DNA of 64,000 nt, taken from positions 61,336 through 125,335 of the forward strand of contig CAKOMY010000003.1 in the NCBI GenBank assembly GCA_934096815.1, written 5' to 3'. The notes beneath the pieces were generated by a model, which was not told the origin of the DNA, searched no databases, and saw nothing but the letters and a program-made list of their open reading frames with translations. Below, one piece after another: positions 6,687-15,375 of the stretch. The translations under genes were made by a program, and so were the position numbers. Each line of letters starts with the position of its first letter. The stretch's first letter is position 1. This DNA comes from an uncultured Bacilli bacterium. GTDB lineage: Bacteria; Bacillota_I; Bacilli_A; RF39; UBA660.

Positions 6687-9026
6687 ATGGATAATGAATT
6701 TAAAGTATTAGATGAATATTTTAGAGTAGTTAATTATTTATCTTGTGCAATGATTTATTTAAAAAGCAATGCTTTACTTAGAAAACCTTTAGAAATGGAT
6801 GATATTAAAAAGAAGTTAGTGGGACACTGGGGAAGTGCACCTGGACAAAATTTTATTTATGCTCATTTAAATAGAGTTATCAACAAGTATGATTTAAATA
6901 TGATTTATATTTCAGGACCTGGTCATAGTGGTCAAGCTATGGTTGCTAATTCTTATATTGAAGGAACTTATAGTGAATATTATCCTGAAGTAACTAATGA
7001 TTTAGAAGGATTAAATAAACTATGCAAAAGCTTTAGTTTTCCAGGAGGACTTCCTTCTCATGTTGCACCAAATGTTCCAGGATCTATTAATGAAGGTGGG
7101 GAACTTGGTTATAGTTTAGCTCATGCTTATGGTGCTGTTTTAGATAATCCTAAGTTGATTGCGGCTTGTGTGATTGGTGATGGAGAAGCAGAAACTGGTC
7201 CTCTTGCAGCTTCTTGGCAAATAAATAAATTGATTAATCCAATTACTGATGGTGCTGTTTTACCGATATTACATTTAAATGGCTATAAAATTGCTAATCC
7301 AACTATTTTAGCAAGAATTAGTGAAAAAGAACTTATTAGTTATTTTGAAGGAATGGGATATCATCCATATATTGTTAGTGGTTCTAAAGTAAGTGATATG
7401 CATAAATTAATGGCAGAAGCGATGGATAAAGTTATTTTAGAAATTAAAACTATTCAAAGTAAAGCTAAATTAAGTAATAATAGTAAAAGACCTTATTGGC
7501 CAATGATTATTTTAAAAACTCCTAAGGGATGGACCGGAATTAAAGAATATAATGGATTAAAGATAGAAGGTTCATTTAGATCTCATCAAGTTCCTATTAA
7601 CGTGAGTGATGCTAATCCGGATAATTTAAAATTATTAGAGAAGTGGCTTAAGAGTTATAAAGTAGATGATTTATTTGATGATAGTGGTAGGGTAATAAAG
7701 GAAATAAGAGATTTTGTTCCTAAAAAAGATAAAAGAATGAGTGCAAGTAAATACGCTAATGGAGGATTACTTCTTAAGGATTTAAAATTACCTGATTATA
7801 AAGATTATGCTGTTAAATTTGATGGTCATGGAACTGTTGTGGCAAGCGATATGTTAAATTTAGGCACTTATTTAATGGATGTTATAAAGAAAAATGATAA
7901 TTTTAGAATTTTTGGACCTGATGAAGCATTATCTAATAGATTTAATGATGTTTTTAAGGTTACTAATAGAAAGTGGAATGGTCAGCTACTTTCTAGTGAT
8001 GAGTATTTAGCTGCAAATGGTAAGGTTATTGATAGTATTTTATCTGAGCATGTCTGTGAAGGCTTATTAGAAGGATATTTATTAACTGGTAGACATGGCC
8101 TAATGCATAGTTATGAAGCATTTATAAGAATTGTAGATTCTATGGCTAGTCAACATGCTAAATGGCTTAAAATGTGTAAGGAAATTCCTTGGAGAAGTGA
8201 TATAGCAAGTTTAAATTATATTTTAACTAGTCATTGCTGGCAACAAGATCATAATGGTTTTACTCATCAAGATCCGGGATTTATTAATCATTTAGTTACT
8301 AAAAAAGCTGATACTGTTAGAATTTATTTACCAATAGATGCTAATACGTTACTTTCTTGTACTAACCATATTTTACAAACTAAAAATTATATTAATTTAA
8401 TTATTGCTTCTAAGCATCCTTCTTATCAGTGGCTTAATATGGAAGAAGCAAGTAAACATTGTGCAAATGGGATCGGTATATTTGACTGGGCAAGTGATAA
8501 TAATCCCGATATAGTTATGGCTTGTGCTGGTGATACACCGACAGTTGAAGTTCTTGCGGCAACTCAGATTATGAAAGAATATATTCCTGAACTTAAAATA
8601 AGAGTTGTTAATGTTATTGATTTAATGAAATTACAATCAGATAGTGATCATCCTCATGGATTATCTAATGATGAATATAATAAATTATTTACTAAAGATA
8701 AACCTATCATATTCGCATTTCATGGATATCCTCACTTGATTCATCAACTTACTTATAAGAGATGTAATCAAAATATGCATGTTCATGGTTATATTGAAGA
8801 GGGAACTATTACAACACCTTTTGATATGAGAGTATTAAATAAATTAGATAGATATCATTTAATTTTAGATGCTATGAAGTATGTTAAGGTTAATAAGAGT
8901 AAGAAACAAGCACTTATTAATAAATGCGAAGAAACTTTAAAATATCATAATGAATATATTAGAGAAAATGGGGTAGATATACCTGAAGTAGTTAATTTTA
9001 AATGGAATAGAGGAGACACTAAATAG
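6687..9026 (+). CDS. xfp: Xylulose-5-phosphate/fructose-6-phosphate phosphoketolase
   Basis: A 779-residue thiamine-diphosphate enzyme that splits xylulose 5-phosphate or fructose 6-phosphate with phosphate to acetyl phosphate and an aldose phosphate, the key step of heterofermentative or bifid-type sugar use. The family signature GHWGSAPGQNF lies near residue 48, GDGEAETGPLAASWQ is the ThDP-binding region near residue 165, and the C-terminal third carries the transketolase-like domain. The length is close to the usual 790-830. ATG at 6687 was chosen over 6681 because the TAGGAG site ends only 1 nt before 6681. Codon use matches its neighbours. Confidence 0.97.
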   Translation: MDNEFKVLDEYFRVVNYLSCAMIYLKSNALLRKPLEMDDIKKKLVGHWGSAPGQNFIYAHLNRVINKYDLNMIYISGPGHSGQAMVANSYIEGTYSEYYPEVTNDLEGLNKLCKSFSFPGGLPSHVAPNVPGSINEGGELGYSLAHAYGAVLDNPKLIAACVIGDGEAETGPLAASWQINKLINPITDGAVLPILHLNGYKIANPTILARISEKELISYFEGMGYHPYIVSGSKVSDMHKLMAEAMDKVILEIKTIQSKAKLSNNSKRPYWPMIILKTPKGWTGIKEYNGLKIEGSFRSHQVPINVSDANPDNLKLLEKWLKSYKVDDLFDDSGRVIKEIRDFVPKKDKRMSASKYANGGLLLKDLKLPDYKDYAVKFDGHGTVVASDMLNLGTYLMDVIKKNDNFRIFGPDEALSNRFNDVFKVTNRKWNGQLLSSDEYLAANGKVIDSILSEHVCEGLLEGYLLTGRHGLMHSYEAFIRIVDSMASQHAKWLKMCKEIPWRSDIASLNYILTSHCWQQDHNGFTHQDPGFINHLVTKKADTVRIYLPIDANTLLSCTNHILQTKNYINLIIASKHPSYQWLNMEEASKHCANGIGIFDWASDNNPDIVMACAGDTPTVEVLAATQIMKEYIPELKIRVVNVIDLMKLQSDSDHPHGLSNDEYNKLFTKDKPIIFAFHGYPHLIHQLTYKRCNQNMHVHGYIEEGTITTPFDMRVLNKLDRYHLILDAMKYVKVNKSKKQALINKCEETLKYHNEYIRENGVDIPEVVNFKWNRGDTK

Positions 9027-9066
9027 GTGTTTTCTTTTTTTAAATCTTTTTCGAAAATTCGTGCTT

Positions 9067-9101
9067 TATCAATTGATATGGCAAAACTATTATGTTATTA
9101 T
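9067..9101 (+). promoter_or_regulatory. Promoter and palindromic operator of the antitoxin-like gene
   Basis: TATCAATTGATA (9067-9078) is a perfect 12-bp palindrome overlapping a -35 box TTGATA (9073-9078), followed by a 17-nt spacer and TATTAT (9096-9101). An HTH antitoxin commonly represses its own promoter through such a site; the binding is inferred. Confidence 0.5.
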
Positions 9102-9126
9102 ATATAGCAAGAAATGGAGAATTTAA

Positions 9127-9564
9127 ATGGAAGGTATTATTAAAACAAGAAAAAGAAAAGCAAAAGTAAAAGGCGTTATGTTAGAAATCATTGAAGAATA
9201 TATGATTGATTCAAATACGGGTAATGAGATAAATAATCATAAACTTGATATGGAAAATGATAAAAAATTAGTTGATGCATATAAAGAAGAAAAGGAATTA
9301 TTAACTTCTAATGAAATTAAAGAAATAAGAAATATGTATGGTATGACACAAAAAGAATATGCTTTTGCACTAGGAATGGGAGAGATTTCAATTCATAGAT
9401 TAGAAAAAACTTTTATTCAATCTGATGAAACTGATTCTTTAATGAGATTAAGTGTTGATCCATCTATTATGCTTAAATTACTTAAGATTAACAAATCTCG
9501 TTTTGAAGAGGATGTTTATAATAGATTAACAACTAAATGTGAAGAATTAGTTAGTGGTAAATAA
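9127..9564 (+). CDS. MqsA/YgiT-like HTH protein (antitoxin-type regulator)
   Basis: A 145-residue cytoplasmic protein. Residues about 58-105 form a helix-turn-helix of the YgiT/MqsA class: TSNEIKEIRNMYGMTQKEYA followed by FALGMGEISIHRLE. The N-terminal CxxC zinc motifs of classical MqsA are absent. No toxin gene is adjacent on its upstream side; dinD follows 24 nt later and probably shares the transcript. A palindrome overlaps its -35 box at 9067-9078. It may be a solitary regulator of the dinD module rather than a true antitoxin. Confidence 0.7.
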   Translation: MEGIIKTRKRKAKVKGVMLEIIEEYMIDSNTGNEINNHKLDMENDKKLVDAYKEEKELLTSNEIKEIRNMYGMTQKEYAFALGMGEISIHRLEKTFIQSDETDSLMRLSVDPSIMLKLLKINKSRFEEDVYNRLTTKCEELVSGK

Positions 9565-9588
9565 ATATAGGTATAAGTAGAAGGAACA

Positions 9589-10419
9589 ATGGATACATTA
9601 GAAAAATATAATGAAAAAACTTTTGAAGATATAAAACATATTGATGAATGTGGTAATGAATATTGGTATGCACGTGAGTTACAAGTTGCATTAAATTATA
9701 AAAGATGGGATAAATTTTGTAATGTGATTGAGAGTGCTAAAATTGCTTGTGAGAACAGTAATAATGCGGTGCTAAACCATTTTTCCCAAGTGGGAAAAAT
9801 GGTAGAAATAGGCTCTGGTGCTAAAAGAAAACAAATGGATTTTAAACTATCAAGATATGCATGTTATTTGATAGTTCAAAATGCAAGTCCGAATAAGGAA
9901 GTTGTTGCACTTGGTCAAACTTATTTTGCAATTCAAACAAGAAAACAAGAAATAACTGAAAAAGAATATTCTAAGTTAACTGAAGATGAAAAAAGATTTT
10001 ATCAACGAAATTTAACTAAAAAAGGAAATTATTCTTTAAATCAAGTTGCTAAAAAATGTGGAGTTAAAAATTTTGATAAATTTCATAATGCGGGATATAG
10101 AGGTTTATATAATGGTGAATCTGCCGATGATATAGCAAAAAGAAAAGGACTAAGATATAGAGAAGATATACTTGATAATATGGGTAGTGAAGAGTTAGCT
10201 GCTAATCTTTTCCGTATATCTCAAACTGAATCAAAATTAAAAAGAGATAATGTAACTGGCGAAAAAGATGCTAATGAAACTCATTATAATATTGGTAAAA
10301 ATATTAGAGAAGTAATTGCTAAAAATGGTGGTACTATGCCAGAAGACTTACCGACTCCAAAAAAGTCACTAAAAGAACTAGAAAAAGAAGAAATAAAAAA
10401 ATTGAAAGAAAATAATTAA
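9589..10419 (+). CDS. dinD: DinD-like DNA-damage-inducible protein
   Basis: A 276-residue protein with the DinD layout: an N-terminal Bro-N-like part with YWYARELQVALNYKRWDKF and the ALNHF-SQVGKMVEIGSGA region, the KLSRYACYLIVQNASPNKE segment, and a C-terminal part with NMGSEELAANLFRISQTESK. In Escherichia coli DinD is an SOS protein that inhibits RecA filaments after they form. Here it sits between an HTH regulator and a Y-family polymerase, consistent with a damage-response module. GAAGGAAC precedes the start. Confidence 0.88.
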   Translation: MDTLEKYNEKTFEDIKHIDECGNEYWYARELQVALNYKRWDKFCNVIESAKIACENSNNAVLNHFSQVGKMVEIGSGAKRKQMDFKLSRYACYLIVQNASPNKEVVALGQTYFAIQTRKQEITEKEYSKLTEDEKRFYQRNLTKKGNYSLNQVAKKCGVKNFDKFHNAGYRGLYNGESADDIAKRKGLRYREDILDNMGSEELAANLFRISQTESKLKRDNVTGEKDANETHYNIGKNIREVIAKNGGTMPEDLPTPKKSLKELEKEEIKKLKENN

Positions 10420-10427
10420 TGTATCAT

Positions 10428-10445
10428 TTTGTCTAAGAGGACAAA
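10428..10445 (+). terminator. Short inverted repeat after dinD
   Basis: TTTGTC-TAAGAG-GACAAA is a 6-bp stem with a 6-nt loop 9 nt past the dinD stop. No T run follows, so it is a weak or factor-assisted terminator, or a protein site. Confidence 0.35.
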
Positions 10446-10470
10446 GTGGTTAATGTTAATAAAAATATTG

Positions 10471-10499
10471 TTGTTATATAAACAATTGTTTGATATAAT
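10471..10499 (+). promoter_or_regulatory. Promoter of the Y-family polymerase gene with central palindrome
   Basis: TTGTTA (10471-10476), a 17-nt spacer and TATAAT (10494-10499). The spacer holds AAACAATTGTTT (10480-10491), a perfect 12-bp palindrome of AAC-N4-GTT form. Firmicutes LexA boxes are GAAC-N4-GTTC, so this is a relaxed match. It shares the CAATTG core with the palindrome at 9067-9078. Transcription would begin near 10506, leaving almost no leader. Confidence 0.5.
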
Positions 10500-10514
10500 T
10501 TAATTGTGATTGAT

Positions 10515-12014
10515 ATGAATAAATATTATATGTGTATTGATTTAAAAAGTTTTTATGCATCAGTTGAATGTGTTGAAAGAAACCTGAATCCATTAAACAC
10601 AAATTTAGTTGTTGCCGATAATAGTAGAACTGAAAAGACAGTATGTCTTGCTATAACTCCTAGTTTAAAACAATATGGATTAGGAGGCAGAGCAAGATTA
10701 TTTGAGGTTGTTCAAAAAGTTAGAGAAGTAAATAATCAAAGAAGAATAGAAAATAATTATAGACAATTTAAGGGTAAATCATATCTTGATAGTGAACTTA
10801 AAAAGAATAAAACTTTAGAACTAGATTATATAATAGCAACTCCCCAAATGAAAAAATATATGTTTTATAGTACTAAAATATATAATATTTATTTAAAATA
10901 TTTAGCACCTGAAGATATATTTTCTTATTCAATAGATGAAGTATTTTGTGATATTACAAATTATTTAAAATTTTATAAAAAAACACCTGAGGAACTTGCA
11001 ACAACTATTATTAAAGATGTTTATAACGAAACAGGAATAACTGCAACTGCTGGAATTGGAACTAATATGTATTTAGCTAAAATTGCAATGGATATAGTTG
11101 CTAAACATATGAAACCAAATGAAATAGGTGTTAGGATGGCTTCCTTAGATGAAATATCTTATCGAAAAATTTTATGGGAACATAAACCATTAACCTCATT
11201 TTGGCGAGTTGGAAAAGGTATTGCCAAAAAGTTAGAAGAAAACGGAATGTACACAATGGGAGATGTAGCATTAATGTCCATTAAAAATGAAAACTTTTTA
11301 TATAATTTGTTTGGAGTAAATGCGGAGTTATTAATAGATCATGCTTGGGGTTATGAGCCAACAAAAATAGAAGATGTTAAAAAATATAAACCAGAAACAA
11401 GCAGTTTATCCTCTGGACAAGTATTACATCGTCCCTATAATTATGATGAATCAAAGTTAATTGTTAGAGAAATGATTGATTCCCTAGCACTAGATTTAAC
11501 TAAAAAAGAATTAACAACAAAACAAATAGTTTTAGATTTAATTTATGATGTTTCAAATTTAACTAATCCAGAAATAAGAAATAAATATGATGGTCCAATA
11601 ATCAAAGATAATTATGGAAGATATGTACCTAAAAATGCTCATGGAACAATTAATTTAGATTATTATACATTTTCAAGTAAGATACTATCTGAGAAATGTG
11701 TTGAGTTATATGATGAAATAGTTAATAAAAATCTATTAATAAGAAAAATAAATATTACAGTATGTAATTTAAAAGCAGAAAGTAAAACTAAAAATGATTT
11801 TGTTTTTGAACAATTAGATTTATTTAACACCATAGATAAAACATTAGAAAAAGAGGAGACTAAAAAACATCAAGAAGATGATAAAAAATTACAACATGCA
11901 ATTATTGATATAAAAAACAAATTTGGAAAGAACTCAATTCTTAAAGGAATGAATTTAGAAGAAGGATCAACTGCTATTGACCGAAATAGAGAAGTAGGAG
12001 GACATAAAGGATAA
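10515..12014 (+). CDS. Y-family DNA polymerase (UmuC/UvrX type)
   Basis: A 499-residue error-prone translesion polymerase. The palm motifs are visible: DLKSFYASVEC at residues about 9-19 with the first metal Asp, and YSIDEVFCDIT near residues 138-148 with the second acidic pair. Little-finger and C-terminal regions follow. It belongs to the Firmicutes UvrX/YqjW branch (TNLVVADNSRTEKTVCLAIT), which is usually followed by a YolD gene as here. ATG at 10515 was chosen; a GTG at 10506 is also possible since the start of transcription is about there and no clear ribosome site exists. Confidence 0.93.
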   Translation: MNKYYMCIDLKSFYASVECVERNLNPLNTNLVVADNSRTEKTVCLAITPSLKQYGLGGRARLFEVVQKVREVNNQRRIENNYRQFKGKSYLDSELKKNKTLELDYIIATPQMKKYMFYSTKIYNIYLKYLAPEDIFSYSIDEVFCDITNYLKFYKKTPEELATTIIKDVYNETGITATAGIGTNMYLAKIAMDIVAKHMKPNEIGVRMASLDEISYRKILWEHKPLTSFWRVGKGIAKKLEENGMYTMGDVALMSIKNENFLYNLFGVNAELLIDHAWGYEPTKIEDVKKYKPETSSLSSGQVLHRPYNYDESKLIVREMIDSLALDLTKKELTTKQIVLDLIYDVSNLTNPEIRNKYDGPIIKDNYGRYVPKNAHGTINLDYYTFSSKILSEKCVELYDEIVNKNLLIRKINITVCNLKAESKTKNDFVFEQLDLFNTIDKTLEKEETKKHQEDDKKLQHAIIDIKNKFGKNSILKGMNLEEGSTAIDRNREVGGHKG

Positions 12015-12415
12015 TGAATAAATATGAAGATATTATTAATCTACCTCATTATGAACCTAAGTATCATTCTAGAATGAGCATAGACAAAAGAGCTGGACAA
12101 TTTGCTCCTTTTGCAGCCTTAACTGGCTATGATGAAGAAATAGAAGAAACAGCGAGATTAACAACAAGAAAACATATTTTAGATGAAGAAAGTGTTGATA
12201 AACTTAATGTGAATTTAAATATAATAAAGGAAAATGTTAATAAACATTTGGAAATTAAGATTACTTATTTTATCGCAGATTTAAAAAAAGAAGGCGGAAA
12301 ATATATAAATAAAACCGGTAAAGTTAAATCATTAGATTTAGTTAATGGATATATTAAAATGATTGATAACGAAAAAATTTATTTGGATGATATAACTGAA
12401 ATTGTAATTTTATAA
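12014..12415 (+). CDS. YolD-like protein
   Basis: A 133-residue protein with the YolD signature RMSIDKRAGQFAPFAALTGY near residues 20-39 followed by EETARLT. YolD proteins accompany Y-family polymerases in Firmicutes and are thought to act with them. The start codon overlaps the polymerase stop (TAATG), so translation is coupled. The C-terminal half resembles the small beta-barrel seen in such proteins. Confidence 0.88.
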   Translation: MNKYEDIINLPHYEPKYHSRMSIDKRAGQFAPFAALTGYDEEIEETARLTTRKHILDEESVDKLNVNLNIIKENVNKHLEIKITYFIADLKKEGGKYINKTGKVKSLDLVNGYIKMIDNEKIYLDDITEIVIL

Positions 12416-12460
12416 TTTTTAAAATCTTGTACAATTATTTTAAAATGGAGGCTAATGAGA

Positions 12461-12865
12461 ATGAAGAAAAAAATAATAATTACTATTATTGCATTAATTT
12501 TACTAACTGGATGCTCAATCAAAGAAAATGAAGAAAAGAAAAAAACATATGATATGTATGAAATTTATAAATTAAATGATGAAACAACAATATATTCTAC
12601 TTTTCCTAATCCAAAGTTTATTAAAGAAAATGGTGATGAAATTAATTTAAAAGAGGAATTAAATAACAATTCAATTTCTATAGATGACATTATTTCTTTA
12701 ATAGATTTATATACTACTGCTAATGATGGAGGATCTAAAATTTATAAATCAAAAAATCAAGATTTCTATCTAGTAAAATGTAATAGCTTGCCGGAAAATG
12801 GTGGAATAAAAGATATTATTATATCAAATAATGCAGATGAAGGAATAACATATTGTACAAAATAA
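12461..12865 (+). CDS. Small lipoprotein, unknown
   Basis: A 134-residue protein with a lipoprotein signal: MKKKIIITIIALILLTGCS, where LTGC is the lipobox and Cys18 the lipidation site. The mature part is Lys/Glu-rich without a known domain. GGAGG at 12447-12451 sits 9 nt from ATG 12461, so the ATG at 12455 is unlikely. It follows the YolD gene by about 45 nt but may have its own promoter. Confidence 0.8.
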   Translation: MKKKIIITIIALILLTGCSIKENEEKKKTYDMYEIYKLNDETTIYSTFPNPKFIKENGDEINLKEELNNNSISIDDIISLIDLYTTANDGGSKIYKSKNQDFYLVKCNSLPENGGIKDIIISNNADEGITYCTK

Positions 12866-12989
12866 TTAGGGAAATATTTTAAATGATATCTTTTAATTAT
12901 GATTATTAAATTAGGTATTTAAAGATTTAGGTATATTTACAAAACGCTGTTTTAATGCTATAGTATGCACTAATTAAGGAGAAATTTAT

Positions 12990-13691
12990 ATGGGATATTA
13001 TAGTAGTGATAGTTTTGAAAATGCTAAGCTAGTTGTTAGTGCTCTTACTATTGGAGGATTTTTATTATTTGGTGGAATTAAGACCTGTAGTAAATTAAAT
13101 TCAAATAGAGATAATTTTGATACTGTAAAAGAATTTAATGCAGTTATTGATTATAATGGGGAAGGAACAATGATTGCTAAAGTTGATAACTATTCAGATT
13201 ATTCTGGTGAAGTTGTTGAATACTCAACAGCAGATGGTTTACAAGTTTTGACTGGTGTACAAAATGTAGGACTAGTTAGAGCAACTGATTATAATAATGT
13301 TTATGATTTAGCAGTTGAATTATCTGGCGGTGAAGTTTCAAGAGTAATAAGTTATGATAAATTACAAAATTTAAGTACTAGACTAGATGCATATGGTTGG
13401 AATAAAACATATAGTTTAAATTATAATTTTAATTATTGTATTATTGAAAATGAAAATGGTGTATTTGTTAAAAAAGTAGTTTCATGGAAGGATTGGGACG
13501 ATGATGACAAAGTACAAGTAGAGTTTGAAGATGGGACTGTAATTTTAACAGATTTTACTAATCTTAAATTAGTTAATACCGAATATGCTGGAACAAATTC
13601 TTTATATAACTATGCATTAGCACTTGCTGGTGATGAATCAAGATTATTTGGTGATGTTAAAAAAGAAGATGTGAAAGTTAAAACAAGATAG
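12990..13691 (+). CDS. Membrane-anchored hypothetical protein
   Basis: A 233-residue protein with one N-terminal hydrophobic segment (residues about 13-32, KLVVSALTIGGFLLFGGIKT) and a soluble, acidic beta-rich remainder containing two similar blocks: EYSTADGLQVLTGVQNVGLV and EFEDGTVILTDFTNLKLV, each followed by a Y-N/LYxxAxxLxGxExxR motif (YDLAVELSGGEVSR and YNYALALAGDESRL). This suggests an internal duplication. The start follows AAGGAGAAA. Its stop is 14 nt before the next gene, so both are likely co-transcribed. Function unknown. Confidence 0.75.
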   Translation: MGYYSSDSFENAKLVVSALTIGGFLLFGGIKTCSKLNSNRDNFDTVKEFNAVIDYNGEGTMIAKVDNYSDYSGEVVEYSTADGLQVLTGVQNVGLVRATDYNNVYDLAVELSGGEVSRVISYDKLQNLSTRLDAYGWNKTYSLNYNFNYCIIENENGVFVKKVVSWKDWDDDDKVQVEFEDGTVILTDFTNLKLVNTEYAGTNSLYNYALALAGDESRLFGDVKKEDVKVKTR

Positions 13692-13704
13692 AAGGTGCTT
13701 TTAA

Positions 13705-14913
13705 GTGAGAATTAAATTTAAAGATTTATTAAAAGAAATTAGTTGTGATGAAGATGTAGTTGAACAACTAAATAATGTACATTTGCCAGAACGAGAAGGC
13801 AATGAATACGATGAAATTTTAAATTTTTTAAATAATCCTAATAATGAATTAAATTATTATTTACTTGCCAAAAGATTCTTTCATATTGAATTTACAAGTA
13901 ATGATTTATTAGAATATCTAAGTTATAGAGATAATAAACAGTATACAAAAATAGTTACAATTCCTGTTGAGGAAATTGATTTAAAACCAATGACTGGTAT
14001 ATTTGATAGTAGAGCTGTATATTTATATAATTTAGAAATAAAATGTGCATGTGATGATTCATTTAAATTAAAAACTAAAAATTATAGTGTTGCTGAAATA
14101 AAAGAACTTGTAGATAAAAAGATTTTATGTCCAATAAAAAAGGAATGTATTAAATTTTCTACACCGTTAGATAAATTAACAAATATTAAGGTATATCAAA
14201 ATGGATTGGATAAATTTCAATATGCTTATACTTATAATTTTAATCGTAATGATAATGATATTACTCCGACAGATGAGTATTTTAGCTTTTTTGTAAATAA
14301 AATGAAACTAAAAATAAGTGAAAAAGCTTTAATGATTGTTGTAGGACGTAAAATTAGTGAATTATTTTTAGATTTAGTAAATACGTATTATGAAGAAGTA
14401 TATTTCTGTAATGATGGTGAAAATGAAAAAAATTATTATCTTAATGAGTCTAAAAAAATTCAATTATTAATTAAAAAGTATAATAATTATGCTTCTAATA
14501 ATGGATTAAAACTTATATCAAATCGTGAGGTTGATGCATTTTTAAAAAATGTTGATAATATAAATAATCATGCATTTTCAGCTTATCTTGATACTCATAA
14601 TTTAAATAATGAAGATATAATAAAATTAAAAAAAGTTATTTGTAAAGCTGACTATTTAGATGAAAATTTAAAAGATTTAATTGCTGAAAAATTTAATGTT
14701 AATGAATTTGCTAGTGAAATTATTATGAAAAATGATGAAAATACTGCTTTAAAATGTTTAATTGATTTTAAAGGTGAACTTGATTATTTAACAAAGTGTA
14801 AATTATTGAGAGTTATTTTAAATTCTGGTAATAAAGGAATTATAGATTTAGTAGTAGAAGATGGATTACTAAGTGAATCAAATGTAAAAAAGTACATAAA
14901 TAAGAGAAAATAG
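13705..14913 (+). CDS. Hypothetical cytoplasmic protein
   Basis: A 402-residue soluble protein that I do not recognise, starting at GTG 13705 after GAAGGTG. It has two pairs of cysteines at residues about 114-116 (KCACDD) and 146-153 (ILCPIKKECIKF), perhaps a metal site. The C-terminal half is helical and Asn/Lys-rich, with ankyrin-like spacing near residues 340-395 (NDENTALKCLIDFKGELDYL). It ends just before the rpsO promoter and follows the membrane-anchored protein at 12990 in the same direction. Confidence 0.7.
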   Translation: MRIKFKDLLKEISCDEDVVEQLNNVHLPEREGNEYDEILNFLNNPNNELNYYLLAKRFFHIEFTSNDLLEYLSYRDNKQYTKIVTIPVEEIDLKPMTGIFDSRAVYLYNLEIKCACDDSFKLKTKNYSVAEIKELVDKKILCPIKKECIKFSTPLDKLTNIKVYQNGLDKFQYAYTYNFNRNDNDITPTDEYFSFFVNKMKLKISEKALMIVVGRKISELFLDLVNTYYEEVYFCNDGENEKNYYLNESKKIQLLIKKYNNYASNNGLKLISNREVDAFLKNVDNINNHAFSAYLDTHNLNNEDIIKLKKVICKADYLDENLKDLIAEKFNVNEFASEIIMKNDENTALKCLIDFKGELDYLTKCKLLRVILNSGNKGIIDLVVEDGLLSESNVKKYINKRK

Positions 14914-14925
14914 TAAAATTTATGT

Positions 14926-14955
14926 TTGACTTTTCATTATAAAATATAGTATATT
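14926..14955 (+). promoter_or_regulatory. Promoter of rpsO
   Basis: TTGACT (14926-14931), an 18-nt spacer and TATATT (14950-14955), 18 nt before the leader hairpin. Confidence 0.7.
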
Positions 14956-14972
14956 ATGACTAGTTGAAGTTT

Positions 14973-15014
14973 TAACGTGGTTTAGATTTTCCTTTCGGAA
15001 TTTAGACTAGGTTA
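14973..15014 (+). promoter_or_regulatory. Leader hairpin of rpsO (S15 autoregulation candidate)
   Basis: TAAC-G-TGGTTTAGATTTTCC pairs with GGAATTTAGACTA-G-GTTA across a TTTC loop, with one G/G mismatch and several G-U pairs. In Bacilli S15 represses its own mRNA by binding a structured leader, and this hairpin lies where that leader is expected. The binding itself is inferred. Confidence 0.6.
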
Positions 15015-15053
15015 TAACCGATTAATGTTTAATAGAAAGGAATGGATTTAATT

Positions 15054-15323
15054 ATGGCTGTAAGTAAAGAACAAATTGCATCTAGAGTTCAAGAATTTGC
15101 TAAAGATGCTAAAAATACTGGAGATACTTCAGTACAAATTGCTATCTTAACAGATAAGATTAACAATTTAACAGAACATTTAAAAGATAATAAACATGAT
15201 TATCATTCAAAAAGAGGACTACACTTAATGATTGGTAAGAGAAGAAGCTTATTAGATTATTTAAAGAAAAATGATGTTGTTAAATATCGTGAAGTTATTA
15301 AAAAATTAAATATTAGAAAATAA
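15054..15323 (+). CDS. rpsO: 30S ribosomal protein S15
   Basis: An 89-residue protein, the exact length usual for S15, binding the central domain of 16S rRNA. The signatures DTSVQIAILTDKINNLTEHL and HSKRGLHLMIGKRRSLLDYL are clear. ATG at 15054 (MAVSKEQ) was chosen because a start at 15042 would leave only 1 nt after the AAAGG site and would extend the conserved N-terminus. It is followed by a terminator and pnp, the common order rpsO-pnp. Confidence 0.97.
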   Translation: MAVSKEQIASRVQEFAKDAKNTGDTSVQIAILTDKINNLTEHLKDNKHDYHSKRGLHLMIGKRRSLLDYLKKNDVVKYREVIKKLNIRK

Positions 15324-15324
15324 G

Positions 15325-15350
15325 GGCACTATATTTTTTAGTGTCTTTTT
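15325..15350 (+). terminator. Intrinsic terminator between rpsO and pnp
   Basis: GGCACTA-TATTTTT-TAGTGTC followed by TTTTT. Likely partial termination, because pnp starts 26 nt later without a clear separate promoter. Confidence 0.75.
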
Positions 15351-15375
15351 ATATTGAAAAAGAGAGAAGGATAAA

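Noticed and set aside
10480..10491. Canonical LexA box
   Set aside because: The palindrome has AAC-N4-GTT but not the flanking G and C of GAAC-N4-GTTC, and no LexA gene is in the window. It is kept only as a relaxed match.
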